From assembly GCA_963772965.1 (NCBI GenBank), contig CAVYZU010000006.1:496001-560000 (forward strand): a stretch of 64,000 nucleotides of DNA, read 5' to 3'. This document shows, piece after piece, positions 26,479-34,407 of the stretch. Made by a program: the position numbers and the translations under genes. Numbering within the stretch: the first letter of the stretch is position 1; each line of letters begins with the position of its first letter. Source of the DNA: AP-15 sp963772965 (lineage in GTDB: Bacteria; Pseudomonadota; Alphaproteobacteria; ATCC43930; CGMCC-115725). The notes beneath the pieces are model-generated. The model was given only the letters and a program-made list of their open reading frames with translations, was not told the DNA's origin and ran no database searches.

Positions 26479-26670
26479 ATGCCGCCGATTTTAACCGCCG
26501 AGGATGTCGTCAAGCGAATTGCCGCCGAGTGCGCCTTCGTCGACGATCGCGGCGCTGTCGGCATCCGGCTCAAACCGGCGGCGGCGATCGTGCGGCAATA
26601 TGGCGAGCAATTCCGCAGGATCCGCCGCAAGCCAGTGCGGTCGCCAGCGAAGACCCCTCCCCTGCTCTGA
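26479..26670 (+). CDS. Possible small protein, plus strand
   Basis: A 63-codon frame, MPPILTAEDVVKRIAAECAF, VDDRGAVGIRLKPAAAIVRQ, has even codon use and begins after GGGCCGCGGAAATG. It lies in the gap between two minus-strand genes, partly opposite to no other gene, and could encode a small DNA-cassette protein. There is no family match I know of, and support is limited to frame and composition. Confidence 0.3.
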   Translation: MPPILTAEDVVKRIAAECAFVDDRGAVGIRLKPAAAIVRQYGEQFRRIRRKPVRSPAKTPPLL

Positions 26671-26692
26671 TCGCCCTCAGCCCCTGGCCGGC

Positions 26693-27412
26693 TCATGCGC
26701 CGCGCGGCTTTTTCATCATGCGGGCCTCGTACTTGTAATTGAACGCGCGGATTTCGCGACGGCTGTAGGGTCGTGGTGCTGGTTCTTTCGTGCTGACGCT
26801 GCCGGACGCTGCGGGCCTCGGCGGCAGCAGCATCGCGCGGGCAATCGTCGGTGCAACCAGATGGCCGTTGCCGCAAGGGCGGGCCTCGTCCTGCTCCCGG
26901 TCGAGCCGGTGATGGACGATTTCGCCGCATTGCTGGCACATCGCTTTATAGGTCTGCGGCAACAGGACGTGCTTACGGCTCTGATTAAGGAACTTGATGA
27001 GCCGCGCGCCGTCGGAGAGGTCGAGCGGTGCGCTCTCCGCGTATTTCTCCGCCTGGTCGGTGAAGCTGCGCGCGGTAATGAAAAATCCGCGCTGCGCATT
27101 GGCGGCAATCACCGCGTCATGGAGTCGCGCCAGGTCGCGCTTTCCGGTCGGTGCCAGATCGGTGGGGCTGGCGCATGCGGTGATGAATTTTTTTTCCAGC
27201 TTGCTGCTCACTTCGAGCTTGCTGCTCACAAGATCGGGAGCTTCCGGATTGCTGATGATCGTATGGCCGAAGCGTTCCAGCATCAGCGCGACGACGGAAC
27301 GGAAAGTCTGTGTGGTCATGGATCGCAACGCCTCGAGGCGCGGCACGAGCGCATCGGTGAGGCGGGCGATTTCCTGCTGCCGTAATTCGGCGGCGGGGGC
27401 GGCGAAAATCAT
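26693..27412 (-). CDS. Mrr-like restriction endonuclease-fold protein
   Basis: This 239-residue protein has an Mrr_cat-like core: FRSVVALMLERFGHTIISN, then KKFITACASPTDLAP, RDLARLHDAVIAANAQRGFF, ITARSFTDQAEKYAESAPLD, LSDGARLIKFL. The terminal ITA-S-F-A-Y-A and D-G-L pattern is the end of the Mrr nuclease domain. A zinc-ribbon-like CQQCG and CGNGH pair follows, then a basic tail. An in-frame 18-bp tandem duplication gives SSKLEVSSKLEKK at about residues 63-75. Its start overlaps the previous gene's end by 4 bp. DNA cleavage or binding is inferred, not shown. Confidence 0.6.
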   Translation of the reverse strand: MIFAAPAAELRQQEIARLTDALVPRLEALRSMTTQTFRSVVALMLERFGHTIISNPEAPDLVSSKLEVSSKLEKKFITACASPTDLAPTGKRDLARLHDAVIAANAQRGFFITARSFTDQAEKYAESAPLDLSDGARLIKFLNQSRKHVLLPQTYKAMCQQCGEIVHHRLDREQDEARPCGNGHLVAPTIARAMLLPPRPAASGSVSTKEPAPRPYSRREIRAFNYKYEARMMKKPRGA

Positions 27413-27750
27413 TGGGCGTCGTGATAGGCCGCTTGCCGCTCAAGAAATTCGTCGCGGGTAATGGTTAGCGGCTCTGGCTTTGCTCGCCCGACAGGAATGC
27501 AATGGAAATAGCTGGTGGCGGTTTCCTCGTGATTGGTCGGCTGGGAATGGATATCGAGGATGAAGCCGCCGTTGTCATCCTGCCATGCATCGCCAACTGC
27601 AAGCCATGTCCTAAATTTTCCCGCCGCGAATTTTCCCTCGTCAGGCTCCCATACCGGCTGCCATACCGGCGTGTAAAGCGGGTGCGTTGCCGGGGTCGCG
27701 GGCTTTGCGGTTTCGACTGCATCACGGGCGCGCTGCATTGCTTCGGTCAT
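27409..27750 (-). CDS. Hypothetical cassette protein
   Basis: This 113-residue protein has a helical start (MTEAMQRARDAVETAKPATP) and a central DAWQDDNGGFILDIHSQPT and TATSYFHCIPVGRAKPEPLT region of probable beta strands. It is not recognised. A GGAGGA box stands 7 bp before its ATG, unlike most neighbours, and the repeated promoter-like element lies 57 bp upstream. Its stop overlaps the start of the Mrr-like gene, so the two are probably made together. Confidence 0.55.
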   Translation of the reverse strand: MTEAMQRARDAVETAKPATPATHPLYTPVWQPVWEPDEGKFAAGKFRTWLAVGDAWQDDNGGFILDIHSQPTNHEETATSYFHCIPVGRAKPEPLTITRDEFLERQAAYHDAQ

Positions 27751-27771
27751 GGCTTTTCCTCCGGCTGTCGC

Positions 27772-27815
27772 TGTTGCGCAACAGGTCTGCCACTGGCCGG
27801 GGCCGCTGTCAAAAA
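27772..27815 (-). promoter_or_regulatory. Repeated promoter-like element, copy A
   Basis: On the minus strand: TTTTTGACAGCGGCCCCGG followed by CCAGTGGCAGACCTGTTGC. It shares TTGACA, CCCCGG and TGGCAG at fixed spacing with three other copies in this cassette. Here the element is followed by a 27-bp leader holding GGAGGA before the ATG at 27750. If TTGACA is a -35 box, transcription would start at the GTTGCGC end of the element, giving a normal leadered mRNA. Confidence 0.55.
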
Positions 27816-27841
27816 TGTCGTGAAACTGGCCTTATGGACAA

Positions 27842-28123
27842 TTACTGCGGCGTGGCGTCGTCTGTCGGTTGTCGGCGCATGATGTGGCCGAAAAGCTCAC
27901 GGATCGGGTGAGCCGGGTAGGGCATCAAGGCCCGCGCTCGGCGAAGATGCTCAATGCCCTCGGCCAACTCGTCATGATCGTTTTTAAATATTGCATGACG
28001 GCGCAGGGCGTAATCTTCAAGGCGTTGCAGCCGGTGAATTTCACGTTTGAGAGTGCGGGCTGTCTGGCGCTCGGCCATGTCACAGCGGGCCGATTGCCAA
28101 AGGTAGCGGATGGTTTTGATCAT
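27842..28123 (-). CDS. Hypothetical basic helical protein
   Basis: The frame is open to 28213, but the repeated promoter-like element occupies 28124-28160, so I choose the ATG at 28123 directly after it. The 93-residue product (MIKTIRYLWQSARCDMAERQ, TARTLKREIHRLQRLEDYAL, RRHAIFKNDHDELAEGIEHL) is a charged, mainly helical protein with a probable coiled coil and a terminal FGHIMRRQP. No family recognised. There is no Shine-Dalgarno sequence before the start. Confidence 0.5.
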   Translation of the reverse strand: MIKTIRYLWQSARCDMAERQTARTLKREIHRLQRLEDYALRRHAIFKNDHDELAEGIEHLRRARALMPYPAHPIRELFGHIMRRQPTDDATPQ

Positions 28124-28160
28124 GGGGGACAGGCTGCCAGTGACCGGGCGGGTTGTCAAA
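28124..28160 (-). promoter_or_regulatory. Repeated promoter-like element, copy B
   Basis: Minus strand: TTTTGACAACCCGCCCGG then TCACTGGCAGCCTGTCCCCC, immediately followed by the ATG at 28123. Exactly 30 bases separate TTGACA from the ATG, the distance from a -35 box to +1, so the predicted transcript starts at or next to the start codon. No ribosome-binding site is present. Confidence 0.55.
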
Positions 28161-28209
28161 AGTCGCATGAAATCCAGTTCTGGCAAATGAGCGCGAGTCA
28201 AAAGGGCGG

Positions 28210-28476
28210 TCATTGGACTCTGCCTACTGGCTTATGCGCGATGCGCTGAAAAATCTTGGTGATCAACTCTAGGGTGTCGTTCTCGTTCTCTGTGATAATA
28301 AGGTGGCCTTCAATGGCAATTTCTAGGAGGGCAACGGTCACGGGCATTGCATCGGCAGGGGTGGTGTTTTCGTAAATCCAGGGGAAAAGCTGTTGTTTGA
28401 TCTGGTTGATGCGAGCGCGGGCGGCTCGCTTGATCGCTTCACGGTGTAACTCGTCTGGCGTCGGCTGGCCGGTCAC
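28210..28476 (-). CDS. Hypothetical cassette protein
   Basis: This 88-residue protein reads MTGQPTPDELHREAIKRAAR, ARINQIKQQLFPWIYENTTP and a C-terminal ENDTLELITKIFQRIAHKPV. It should be helical and soluble. Its ATG overlaps the stop of the upstream gene by 4 bp, so the two are co-translated. No family recognised. Confidence 0.5.
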   Translation of the reverse strand: MTGQPTPDELHREAIKRAARARINQIKQQLFPWIYENTTPADAMPVTVALLEIAIEGHLIITENENDTLELITKIFQRIAHKPVGRVQ

Positions 28477-28655
28477 TGTGAAACCTTGCGCGCCCGCCGT
28501 TTGGCGTCGTTGATGAAATAGCCCACGATGCCGCCGATGGCTGCGCTGGCGTCAACCACGTCACGGCGTAGATACTCGTTGTCTTTTAGCCGGGCGTGCA
28601 ATGCATCGAGCCGCTTCAACACATCGGTAAAGTAGGCGAGTTCTTCGGCGGTCAT
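28473..28655 (-). CDS. Hypothetical small helical protein
   Basis: The ATG at 28655 follows GGGGGAC and begins MTAEELAYFTDVLKRLDALH, ARLKDNEYLRRDVVDASAAI, GGIVGYFINDAKRRARK: a helical protein of 60 residues with an N-terminal coiled coil and a glycine-containing hydrophobic centre. It may associate with the membrane weakly, but no true transmembrane helix is present. The frame is open upstream to 28712 without support. First gene of a two-gene coupled pair. Confidence 0.5.
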   Translation of the reverse strand: MTAEELAYFTDVLKRLDALHARLKDNEYLRRDVVDASAAIGGIVGYFINDAKRRARKVSQ

Positions 28656-28739
28656 GGCGTCCCCCGGTTTTCTATATGTTGTGTTTCTTGCGCGGCGGTG
28701 CGGCAAAGTCAAAGCCGCATAAGACCCGGTTCTGGAAAA

Positions 28740-28985
28740 TTAGCCAGGGGCTTCGTCTGTTGCCAGGTGCAGATGTTCCAAATCGTAGGCATCGGCTCCC
28801 GCGCATCGTAGATCGGCAAGGGAAAGGTCGAGACTGTCGAGCACCATTGCCGCTAGGTCCGGCTGGTTGTGGGTGCTGGCAAGCTCTCCGAGGGCGGCGG
28901 CAATGCCTTGAAGACGGTGATTATAGGCGCGTTGCCCTGCCGGAAATTTTCGGGTCGTGAGTTTGCGTTTGGCGCGACGCGGCAT
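28740..28985 (-). CDS. Hypothetical basic-to-acidic small protein
   Basis: The ATG at 28985 directly abuts promoter-like element copy C. The 81-residue product has a very basic start (MPRRAKRKLTTRKFPAGQRA) and a helical, acidic second half (LAAMVLDSLDLSLADLRCAG, AYDLEHLHLATDE). The basic start suggests nucleic-acid contact. No family recognised and no ribosome-binding site. Confidence 0.5.
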   Translation of the reverse strand: MPRRAKRKLTTRKFPAGQRAYNHRLQGIAAALGELASTHNQPDLAAMVLDSLDLSLADLRCAGADAYDLEHLHLATDEAPG

Positions 28986-29024
28986 GGCAACAGGTCTGCC
29001 AGTGACCGGGGCCGTTGTCAAAAA
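28986..29024 (-). promoter_or_regulatory. Repeated promoter-like element, copy C
   Basis: Minus strand: TTTTTGACAACGGCCCCGG then TCACTGGCAGACCTGTTGCC, immediately followed by the ATG at 28985, 30 bases after TTGACA. Similarity to copy D extends about 45 bp further upstream (CCATTGCAAAAGGT, then ACCCTTCGC), so C and D are recent duplicates. Confidence 0.6.
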
Positions 29025-29075
29025 GCCGTCTTGCGAAGGGTGTACCTTTTGCAATGGTCGGCCACCGACAACAAA

Positions 29076-29426
29076 TCACCGCCGCCGGGTGTCGAGCTTC
29101 GCCGGGATAGAAGCGACAAAGCGCGTTTCCTCATCCAGCCGGCGCTTAAGCCAGTCGCGGTGCGCCGCTTCATCAGGGTCGGTGTTGTCGTCGGCGAGAA
29201 TTTCGCGCAGCGCCAAAACTTCGAGACGATAGACGTTCGGCCGGGAGCCGATCCTAGCGTGAGCGGCCCGGTCGTAGCCTTCAACAAACCCAAGTGCCTG
29301 CTTCAATCCGTGCGCGGTGAAGTCGTCGAATTGGTAGGTACTTCCTACCCGGCGACACTCCAAGCCGTACTGCTTCGCGAGGTCATTGAGGCGGAGAGCG
29401 TCGGTGTCTTTATCATCGTTCTGCAT
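29076..29426 (-). CDS. Hypothetical cassette protein
   Basis: This 116-residue protein opens the minus-strand cassette at its 5' end. It reads MQNDDKDTDALRLNDLAKQY, GLECRRVGSTYQFDDFTAHG, then LKQALGFVEGYDRAAHARIG, EVLALREILADDN and a basic tail. Two helices around a short beta region are likely. It resembles no family I can name. Its start abuts promoter-like element copy D without a ribosome-binding site. Confidence 0.5.
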   Translation of the reverse strand: MQNDDKDTDALRLNDLAKQYGLECRRVGSTYQFDDFTAHGLKQALGFVEGYDRAAHARIGSRPNVYRLEVLALREILADDNTDPDEAAHRDWLKRRLDEETRFVASIPAKLDTRRR

Positions 29427-29466
29427 GGTACTAGGCTGCCATTAGCCGGGGGCGCTGTCAAAAAGG
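29427..29466 (-). promoter_or_regulatory. Repeated promoter-like element, copy D
   Basis: Minus strand: CTTTTTGACAGCGCCCCCGG then CTAATGGCAGCCTAGTACC, immediately followed by the ATG at 29426, 29 bases after TTGACA. The upstream 45 bp also match copy C. The start codon again coincides with the predicted +1. Confidence 0.55.
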
Positions 29467-29556
29467 CCGTCTGGCGAAGGGTTTACCTTTTGCAATGGTC
29501 AGGGCGTCGAGAAATCAACCGTCGGGTTTCTGCGCTAGATAGGCGGCGCGTAATGC

Positions 29557-30433
29557 GGCTCTGTTGCAAAGCCCTCGGCGTTCCGCGATGGAAGGACCGA
29601 GCGAGGAGGGCCGGGCCGTGTCGGACTTCAAGGGGCGCCACTTCGGGGGCGAGATCGTGCTGTGGGCGGTGCGCTGGTATTGCCGCTACGGCATAAGCTA
29701 TCGCGATCTCGAGCAGATGATGGCCGAACGCGGTGTATGGGTCGATCACTCGACCATCTACAGGTGGGTCCAGAGGTATGCGCCCGAGATCGAGAAGCGG
29801 CTGCGCTGGCACTGGCGCCGGCCGCGCTCGGGGAGCTGGCGGGTCGACGAGACCTACGTGAAGGTCCGCGGCAAGTGGTCTTACCTCTACCGAGCCGTCG
29901 ACAAGCTGGGCAATACGATCGATTTCTATCTCTCGCCGACGCGGAACACGATGGCGGCGAAGCGTTTTCTTGCCAAGGCTCTCAGGGGGCTGAAGGATTG
30001 GGAACAGCCTGAGATCATCAACACCGACAAGGCGCCGACCTATGCCGCCGCTCTCGCTGAGCTGAAGGCAAGTGCCCCAAGGACACACAGCACCGACAGG
30101 TCAAGTATCTGAACAACATCATCGAAGCCGACCACGGCAAGCTCAAGCAGCTGATTCGGCCTGTGCGCGGTTTCAAATCGATGAAGACAGCCTACGCGAC
30201 GATCAAGGGTTTTGAGGTGATGCGTGCGCTCCGCAAAGGTCAGGCGGCGATCTTCAACCTCACGCGTGACATCGTTGGCGAGGCGCGCCTGGTCGAGCGC
30301 GCCTTCGGCCTCGGCCCATGCGCGCTGACCGAAGCCGTCCAGCTGGTCGGTAAGCGGCTCGAGGCCGCGTGAGCGCGAGCAACGACCCCGCGCAAGAGTA
30401 TCACGCGTACAGCCGGAAGTTTGCAACAGAGCC
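29557..30433 (+). mobile_element. IS6-family element (IS6100/IS26-like group)
   Basis: This 877-bp element has perfect 14-bp terminal inverted repeats: GGCTCTGTTGCAAA at 29557 and its complement ending at 30433. Its transposase and ends differ from the pair at 18-20 kb. The 8-bp flanks, CGTAATGC and AGCAGTAG, do not match, so the copy arose by an intramolecular event or lost one flank. It lies between the small-gene cassette and a broken reductase gene. Confidence 0.9.
29618..30372 (+). pseudogene. IS6-family transposase, frameshifted
   Basis: From GTG 29618 the frame reads SDFKGRHFGGEIVLWAVRWY, CRYGISYRDLEQMMAERGV, VDHSTIYRWVQRYAPE and the catalytic WRVDETYVKV and INTDKAPTY segments. It is then lost near 30070 after AELKA. 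The next frame supplies CPKDTQHRQVKYLNNIIEAD, with the glutamate region, and GFKSMKTAYATIKGFEVMRA to 30372. A single-base deletion would inactivate it unless it is a sequencing error. Confidence 0.85.
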
Positions 30434-30452
30434 AGCAGTAGAGGAGGCTAGG

Positions 30453-31105
30453 GTGGGACGTGTTAGAGTCGCGGCGTTTTCGGTGTCCCTGGACGGGTTC
30501 GGCGCGGGCCCGGAACAGAGTCTTCAGGATCCTCTGGGAAAGCGCGGGACGGAGCTCCACAGCTGGTTCTTCGGAACGAAGACGTTCAAGGCCATGTTCG
30601 GCGAGGGCGGTGGCTCGGAGGGCGTGGACGAGACCTTTGCCCACCGGTCGATGGACGGCTTCGGTGCCTTCATCCTTGGCCGGAACATGTTCGGTCCTGT
30701 GCGCGGGGAATGGCTGGACGACAGCTGGAAGGGCTGGTGGGGAGACAATCCGCCCTATCACGCTCCGACGTTCGTCCTGACGCACCACGCCCGCGAGCCG
30801 ATTGTAATGGAGGCCGGCACCACGTTCCACTTCGTCACGGACGGGATCCACGCCGCGCTCGGCGCGCGCGCGACGCCGCGGGAGCACGTGACGTCAAGAT
30901 CGGAGGTGGCGTCTCGACCGTTCGCCAATACCTGCAGGCCGGCCTGCTCGATGAACTGCACTTTGCGCTTTCGCCTGTCCTGCTCGGACGGGGCGAGGCG
31001 ATGTTCGAGGGCTTGGATCTCCCTGCCCTCGGCTACCGCGTGATGGAATCCACTGCCACAGACCTCGCAACGCACGTCGTGCTCGGGCGCAAGGAGAACG
31101 AATAA
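30453..31105 (+). pseudogene. RibD-C / dihydrofolate-reductase-fold protein, frameshifted
   Basis: The GTG at 30453, soon after the IS end and preceded by GAGGAGG, starts VGRVRVAAFSVSLDGFGAGP, the first strand of the RibD C-terminal, DHFR-like fold. AFILGRNMFGPVRGEW and PTFVLTHHAREPIVMEAGTT follow. Near 30860-30890, in a run of alternating c and g, the frame shifts; the next frame gives DVKIGGGVSTVRQYLQAGLL, DELHFALSPVLLGRGEAMFE and ends at 31105. Members are NADPH-dependent reductases of unknown substrate. Confidence 0.75.
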
Positions 31106-31164
31106 ACGTCCGCTTCTGCAGGTTCGTCGCCGGATAGCTGTCGGGCGGCAAGCCACCAAACTCG

Positions 31165-31520
31165 ATGCGCACCGAAAAGGAGAAGATGCTGACGGGCGAG
31201 CCGTACGATTTCAGCAGCCCGGAGCTGCAAGCAGACATCCGGGCGACGCAGTGGTGGCTGGTGCGCCACAACGCGGCGCTCGATACCTCGCCCGCCGAGC
31301 GGCGATCGCTGTTGTTGGAACGCCTGACCGCGGTCGGCGAAGGCGTCGAGATCTGGCCGCCATTTCACTGCGATTACGGTTTCAATATCAGGCTCGGGGC
31401 TGGCGTCTTTGTGAACTGCAACTGCGTGATCCTCGACGGTTGCGAGGTCAGCATCGGCGACAAGACGCTGATCGGGCGGGCCGTGCAGATCCTGAAGGCC
31501 GATCATCCGCGCGATCCGAC
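31165..31520 (+). pseudogene. Maltose/NodL-type O-acetyltransferase, 3' truncated
   Basis: The ATG at 31165 begins MRTEKEKMLTGEPYDFSSPE, LQADIRATQWWLVRHNA, the N-terminal Mac domain of maltose O-acetyltransferases. A left-handed beta-helix then starts (FHCDYGFNIRLGAGVFVNCN, GDKTLIGRAVQILKADHPRD). After about residue 118 the sequence diverges and the remaining hexapeptide repeats and active-site region are lost where the LuxR gene's end begins. It is a deletion joint at about 31520. Confidence 0.8.
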
Positions 31521-31540
31521 AGTACAGCGTCAACGCAGAG

Positions 31541-32677
31541 CTACTTCGTTTCCGGTGTACCCGCGGAGATGGCCGGGATGCTCGAGAGTAGGCGGATCAG
31601 ATCGACCTGCCGTGTGATCCCTGTTTTTCGCAGGATCGAGCTGAGCTGGGTCCGCAAGGTCGTGATCTGGACGCCCCAATCGAGGGCAATCTCGCGCAGC
31701 TTTTTCCCCGCCAACAGCGCGACCGCGAGCCGGCTCTCGGCCGGTGACAACTCAAAGAACTCAGCCAAGTCCCTCTCGGAAGGAGATTGCTGGTTCGGGT
31801 CGACAAGAATGATCATGGCCAGGGGCCGTCCATAGACGGACAGGTCGGCGCCGAGCGGCGCCACTGTCAGCATGTAGGACGGGTGACCATCATGCCTTCT
31901 GATGCGCATGCGTCCGATCGCTACCCCGGTTTTCTGCTCCGCAGACGCTGCAGCGATGAGTGCTTCGACCCGCGCGCTGTCGAAGACGTGCAGCGCACCA
32001 AGTTTGCCGTTCCGAATCGTCAGCCCATCGCCCCGCTGAAGGATGCGCTCGGCGGCCCGGTTCGTCTGGATAACACTCCCGTCGCGGTCGGCGACGATCA
32101 CCGCGGCAGCAAGGCGATCGAGGGCGCGTAGGGCGATGGCGGGTCCATAGCCAAGGCCGGCCAGCTCGATATGCAGCCGAGCCAACTTGGCGAGCGGCTC
32201 TAACAACCCTTGAATTGCTGCAATACCGGTCACTGTGAACGGCGCCTGATCTATCCCATGAGTTACGCCGAAAAGGACTGCGTGTGACGCATTCTCGAAG
32301 AGCCGGACGCCCAGAGCGTCGTCAATACCGGCCCTGAGGAGATAATCGTTATACCATTCGTCTCGACGGAGCACGGTCTCGGGCAGGCACTCAGAAATCC
32401 GCAACCACCTCCCAACCGGGACGGCCGCGATCATCGGTCAGTGACGGTCGAGTGCGTGATAGTAGCTGAGGTAATCGGCCTCCAGCTCGACCAGAGGACC
32501 CGACTGGCTGAGCCATTCGGCCAACTCTGTTCGCTTATTAAAGACACCGTAATGGGCGCCGACGGCACCGACTTCATCCATCACGGATTGCAGCGCCGCC
32601 GGCCATAGATCGGGCGCCAGCGCCGCATCGTAGATGTTCGATATGGTGCGCCGGGATAGGTCGGACCGCATCCACAA
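31541..32677 (-). pseudogene. LuxR-type regulator with in-frame stop, paralogue 1
   Basis: Two collinear parts in the same frame encode one LuxR-type regulator of about 378 residues. MWMRSDLSRRTISNIYDAAL to YLSYYHALDRH ends at TGA 32438-32440; the frame then continues with MIAAVPVGRWLRISECLPET. The neighbouring intact paralogue has an ordinary residue at that point (YYAVRDPYRPLL), so TGA is a true nonsense change rather than a frameshift. A PAS-like middle (RLAAAVIVADRDGSVIQTNR) and a C-terminal helix-turn-helix (SPAESRLAVALLAGKKLREI) follow. Restart at the ATG could make an N-terminally shortened protein. Confidence 0.75.
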
Positions 32678-32822
32678 TTCTAGCGCCGATTGAAACTACC
32701 GGCAAACCGACGCATATCGTATCCTTCATTTGAAGGATATCGGGGCACGACAAGTCGCCGTCGGTGCCGGAGCGAGGCATCCTGGATTGCAATTTTGAAA
32801 CGCCCGATAACCGAAGAGCGCC

Positions 32823-33242
32823 ATGCCAGCCCCTGATCCCGACGGCCAAGTCGCCCTGATGTTGTGCGAGAGCATCTTGCATATCCTCGTCGAGGAGGGC
32901 GTCATCTCAAGCGGCAAGGCGCTGGAAGCTATCGATAGTGTTGTCGAACTGGCCCGGGAGAACGAGGTCGGCCAGCCCCGCTCCGCTAGCCGCTCGGCTG
33001 TGCACCTCATCGAAGCGATCGCACAGACCTTCGCCCTTAAAGGATCAGACGAGGTTACTTCTCTTCCGGCAAAGAGGCGGGGACGACCGGGATGTTTGAG
33101 AGTACGCGGATCAGCCCGGCCTGGCTACTCACGCCCACTTTTCGCAGGACGGAGCTCAGCTGGCTCCGCGCGGTCGTGGTCTGAACTCCGGAATCGGCGG
33201 CAACTTCACCCAATTTTTTCCCCGCCAGGAGCGCCGCCGTGA
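32823..33242 (+). CDS. Small conserved helical protein with altered C-terminus
   Basis: The first 75 residues (LMLCESILHILVEEGVISSG, KALEAIDSVVELARENEVGQ, SAVHLIEAIAQTFALK) look like a small helical protein known from alphaproteobacteria but without a function. From about residue 78 onward the frame runs antisense through the end of the LuxR gene (33055 on), producing a basic, unrelated tail. The native C-terminus was probably lost at a joint near 33050. The true stop is therefore doubtful. Confidence 0.5.
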   Translation: MPAPDPDGQVALMLCESILHILVEEGVISSGKALEAIDSVVELARENEVGQPRSASRSAVHLIEAIAQTFALKGSDEVTSLPAKRRGRPGCLRVRGSARPGYSRPLFAGRSSAGSARSWSELRNRRQLHPIFSPPGAPP

Positions 33243-34236
33243 GCCGGCTCTCTGCCGGTGACAAGCCAAAAAATTCAGCCAGATCTCTCTCGGAGGGAGT
33301 GCGCGCATCCGGGTCCGCAACAAGGATCAGTGCTAAAGGGCGTTCATAGACCGCGAGCTCTACGCCGAGCGGTGCCACAATCAGCATATAGGGGATCCGA
33401 CCACCGCGCCTCCCAACAACCATGCGTCCCACGGCTGCCGCGGTTTTCCCATTGGCGGCGAGGGCGATGAATTGAGCAAGCTTCTCGTGGTCGAAGATGC
33501 GCTGCGCACACAGCTTCCCTTGCCGAACCGTCAATCCGTCATCCCGGCGCAGGACATGCTCCGCGGCCCGGTTCATCTCGACCACTCTGCCGTCGCCATC
33601 GCTGATGATCAGTCCCGCGGCGACTTGATCGAGTGCGCGCAGCGCAGCGGCAGATTTCCAACCCAGCTCGCGAAGCTCGGCGTGCAGCCGGGCCGCATTG
33701 CTGAGCGGATCGAACAACTCTTGAAGCTGAGCGGTACTAATCGCATTAAACGGTTCTTGATAAATTCCCCGATGAACGCTGAGGATAACAGTGTATGAGG
33801 GATTACCGAAGAGCCGGGTCCCAATAATATCGCCAATACCTGCCTTGACGGCAAAATCATTGTACCACTCATCGCTCCGAAGGACAGTTTGGGGCAGACA
33901 TTTGGAAAGCTGAACCCAACTCCCGGTCGGAGCGGTCTCGAGCAGTGGTCGGTAAGGGTCCCGCACGGCGTAATAGTTGACGTAATCATTCGCATCGACA
34001 CTGAGACCCGCCATGCTCACCCATTCGACACCTCCTGTTTGCTTGTTCAGGAGAAGGTAACCGACACCGAGGGCGTCGACAGCTGCAGTTATCAATTGCA
34101 GCGCCGCTGGCCAGCGTTCCGGCGCGAGCGCCGCTTCGGAGATGCGCGAAATTGCGTCCGTGATCAAGTCGGAGCATCGTGCCCAGGACTTAATCATCTG
34201 TGGAAGCATAACGCCTGCGTAAGATTTCGCTTCCAT
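33055..34236 (-). CDS. LuxR-type transcriptional regulator, paralogue 2
   Basis: This intact regulator of 393 residues has a sensory N-terminus (ISEAALAPERWPAALQLITA, VGYLLLNKQTGGVEWVSMAG), a PAS-like middle (AAGLIISDGDGRVVEMNRAA), and a C-terminal LuxR helix-turn-helix (LSPAESRLTAALLAGKKLGE, VQTTTARSQLSSVLRKVGVS). It is the tandem paralogue of the broken gene at 31541-32677, with very similar ends. There is no synthase gene nearby, so the signal is unknown. The start could also be a little downstream, at the ATG before IKSWARCSD. Confidence 0.8.
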   Translation of the reverse strand: MEAKSYAGVMLPQMIKSWARCSDLITDAISRISEAALAPERWPAALQLITAAVDALGVGYLLLNKQTGGVEWVSMAGLSVDANDYVNYYAVRDPYRPLLETAPTGSWVQLSKCLPQTVLRSDEWYNDFAVKAGIGDIIGTRLFGNPSYTVILSVHRGIYQEPFNAISTAQLQELFDPLSNAARLHAELRELGWKSAAALRALDQVAAGLIISDGDGRVVEMNRAAEHVLRRDDGLTVRQGKLCAQRIFDHEKLAQFIALAANGKTAAAVGRMVVGRRGGRIPYMLIVAPLGVELAVYERPLALILVADPDARTPSERDLAEFFGLSPAESRLTAALLAGKKLGEVAADSGVQTTTARSQLSSVLRKVGVSSQAGLIRVLSNIPVVPASLPEEK

Positions 34237-34407
34237 GCATCCTCTGTATCCCGTGTATTGGTCGACTTCGTTCGAAAGGGTCAGCTCGCGACACCTCGGG
34301 TTCGCTGCTCGGTACGGGAACGTGTAAAAATCAGAATGTGTCAGCCGTGATTGAAAACCTCTGGCATTACTTCTTCAGTGCGTTCTCGGTGATGCTCGTG
34401 CAGCCGG

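Noticed and set aside
28986..29024. Sigma-54 promoter (TGGCAG and TTGC at -24/-12 spacing) in the cassette element
   Set aside because: Copies A and C fit the spacing but copies B and D lack the GC at -12, and the start would fall inside the genes; a TTGACA-based promoter explains all four better.
29549..30441. Target duplication around the IS6 element at 29557-30433
   Set aside because: The 8-bp flanks CGTAATGC and AGCAGTAG differ in direct and inverted comparison.
30240..30887. 215-codon minus-strand frame
   Set aside because: Antisense to the IS6 transposase and the DHFR-like gene; no content of its own.
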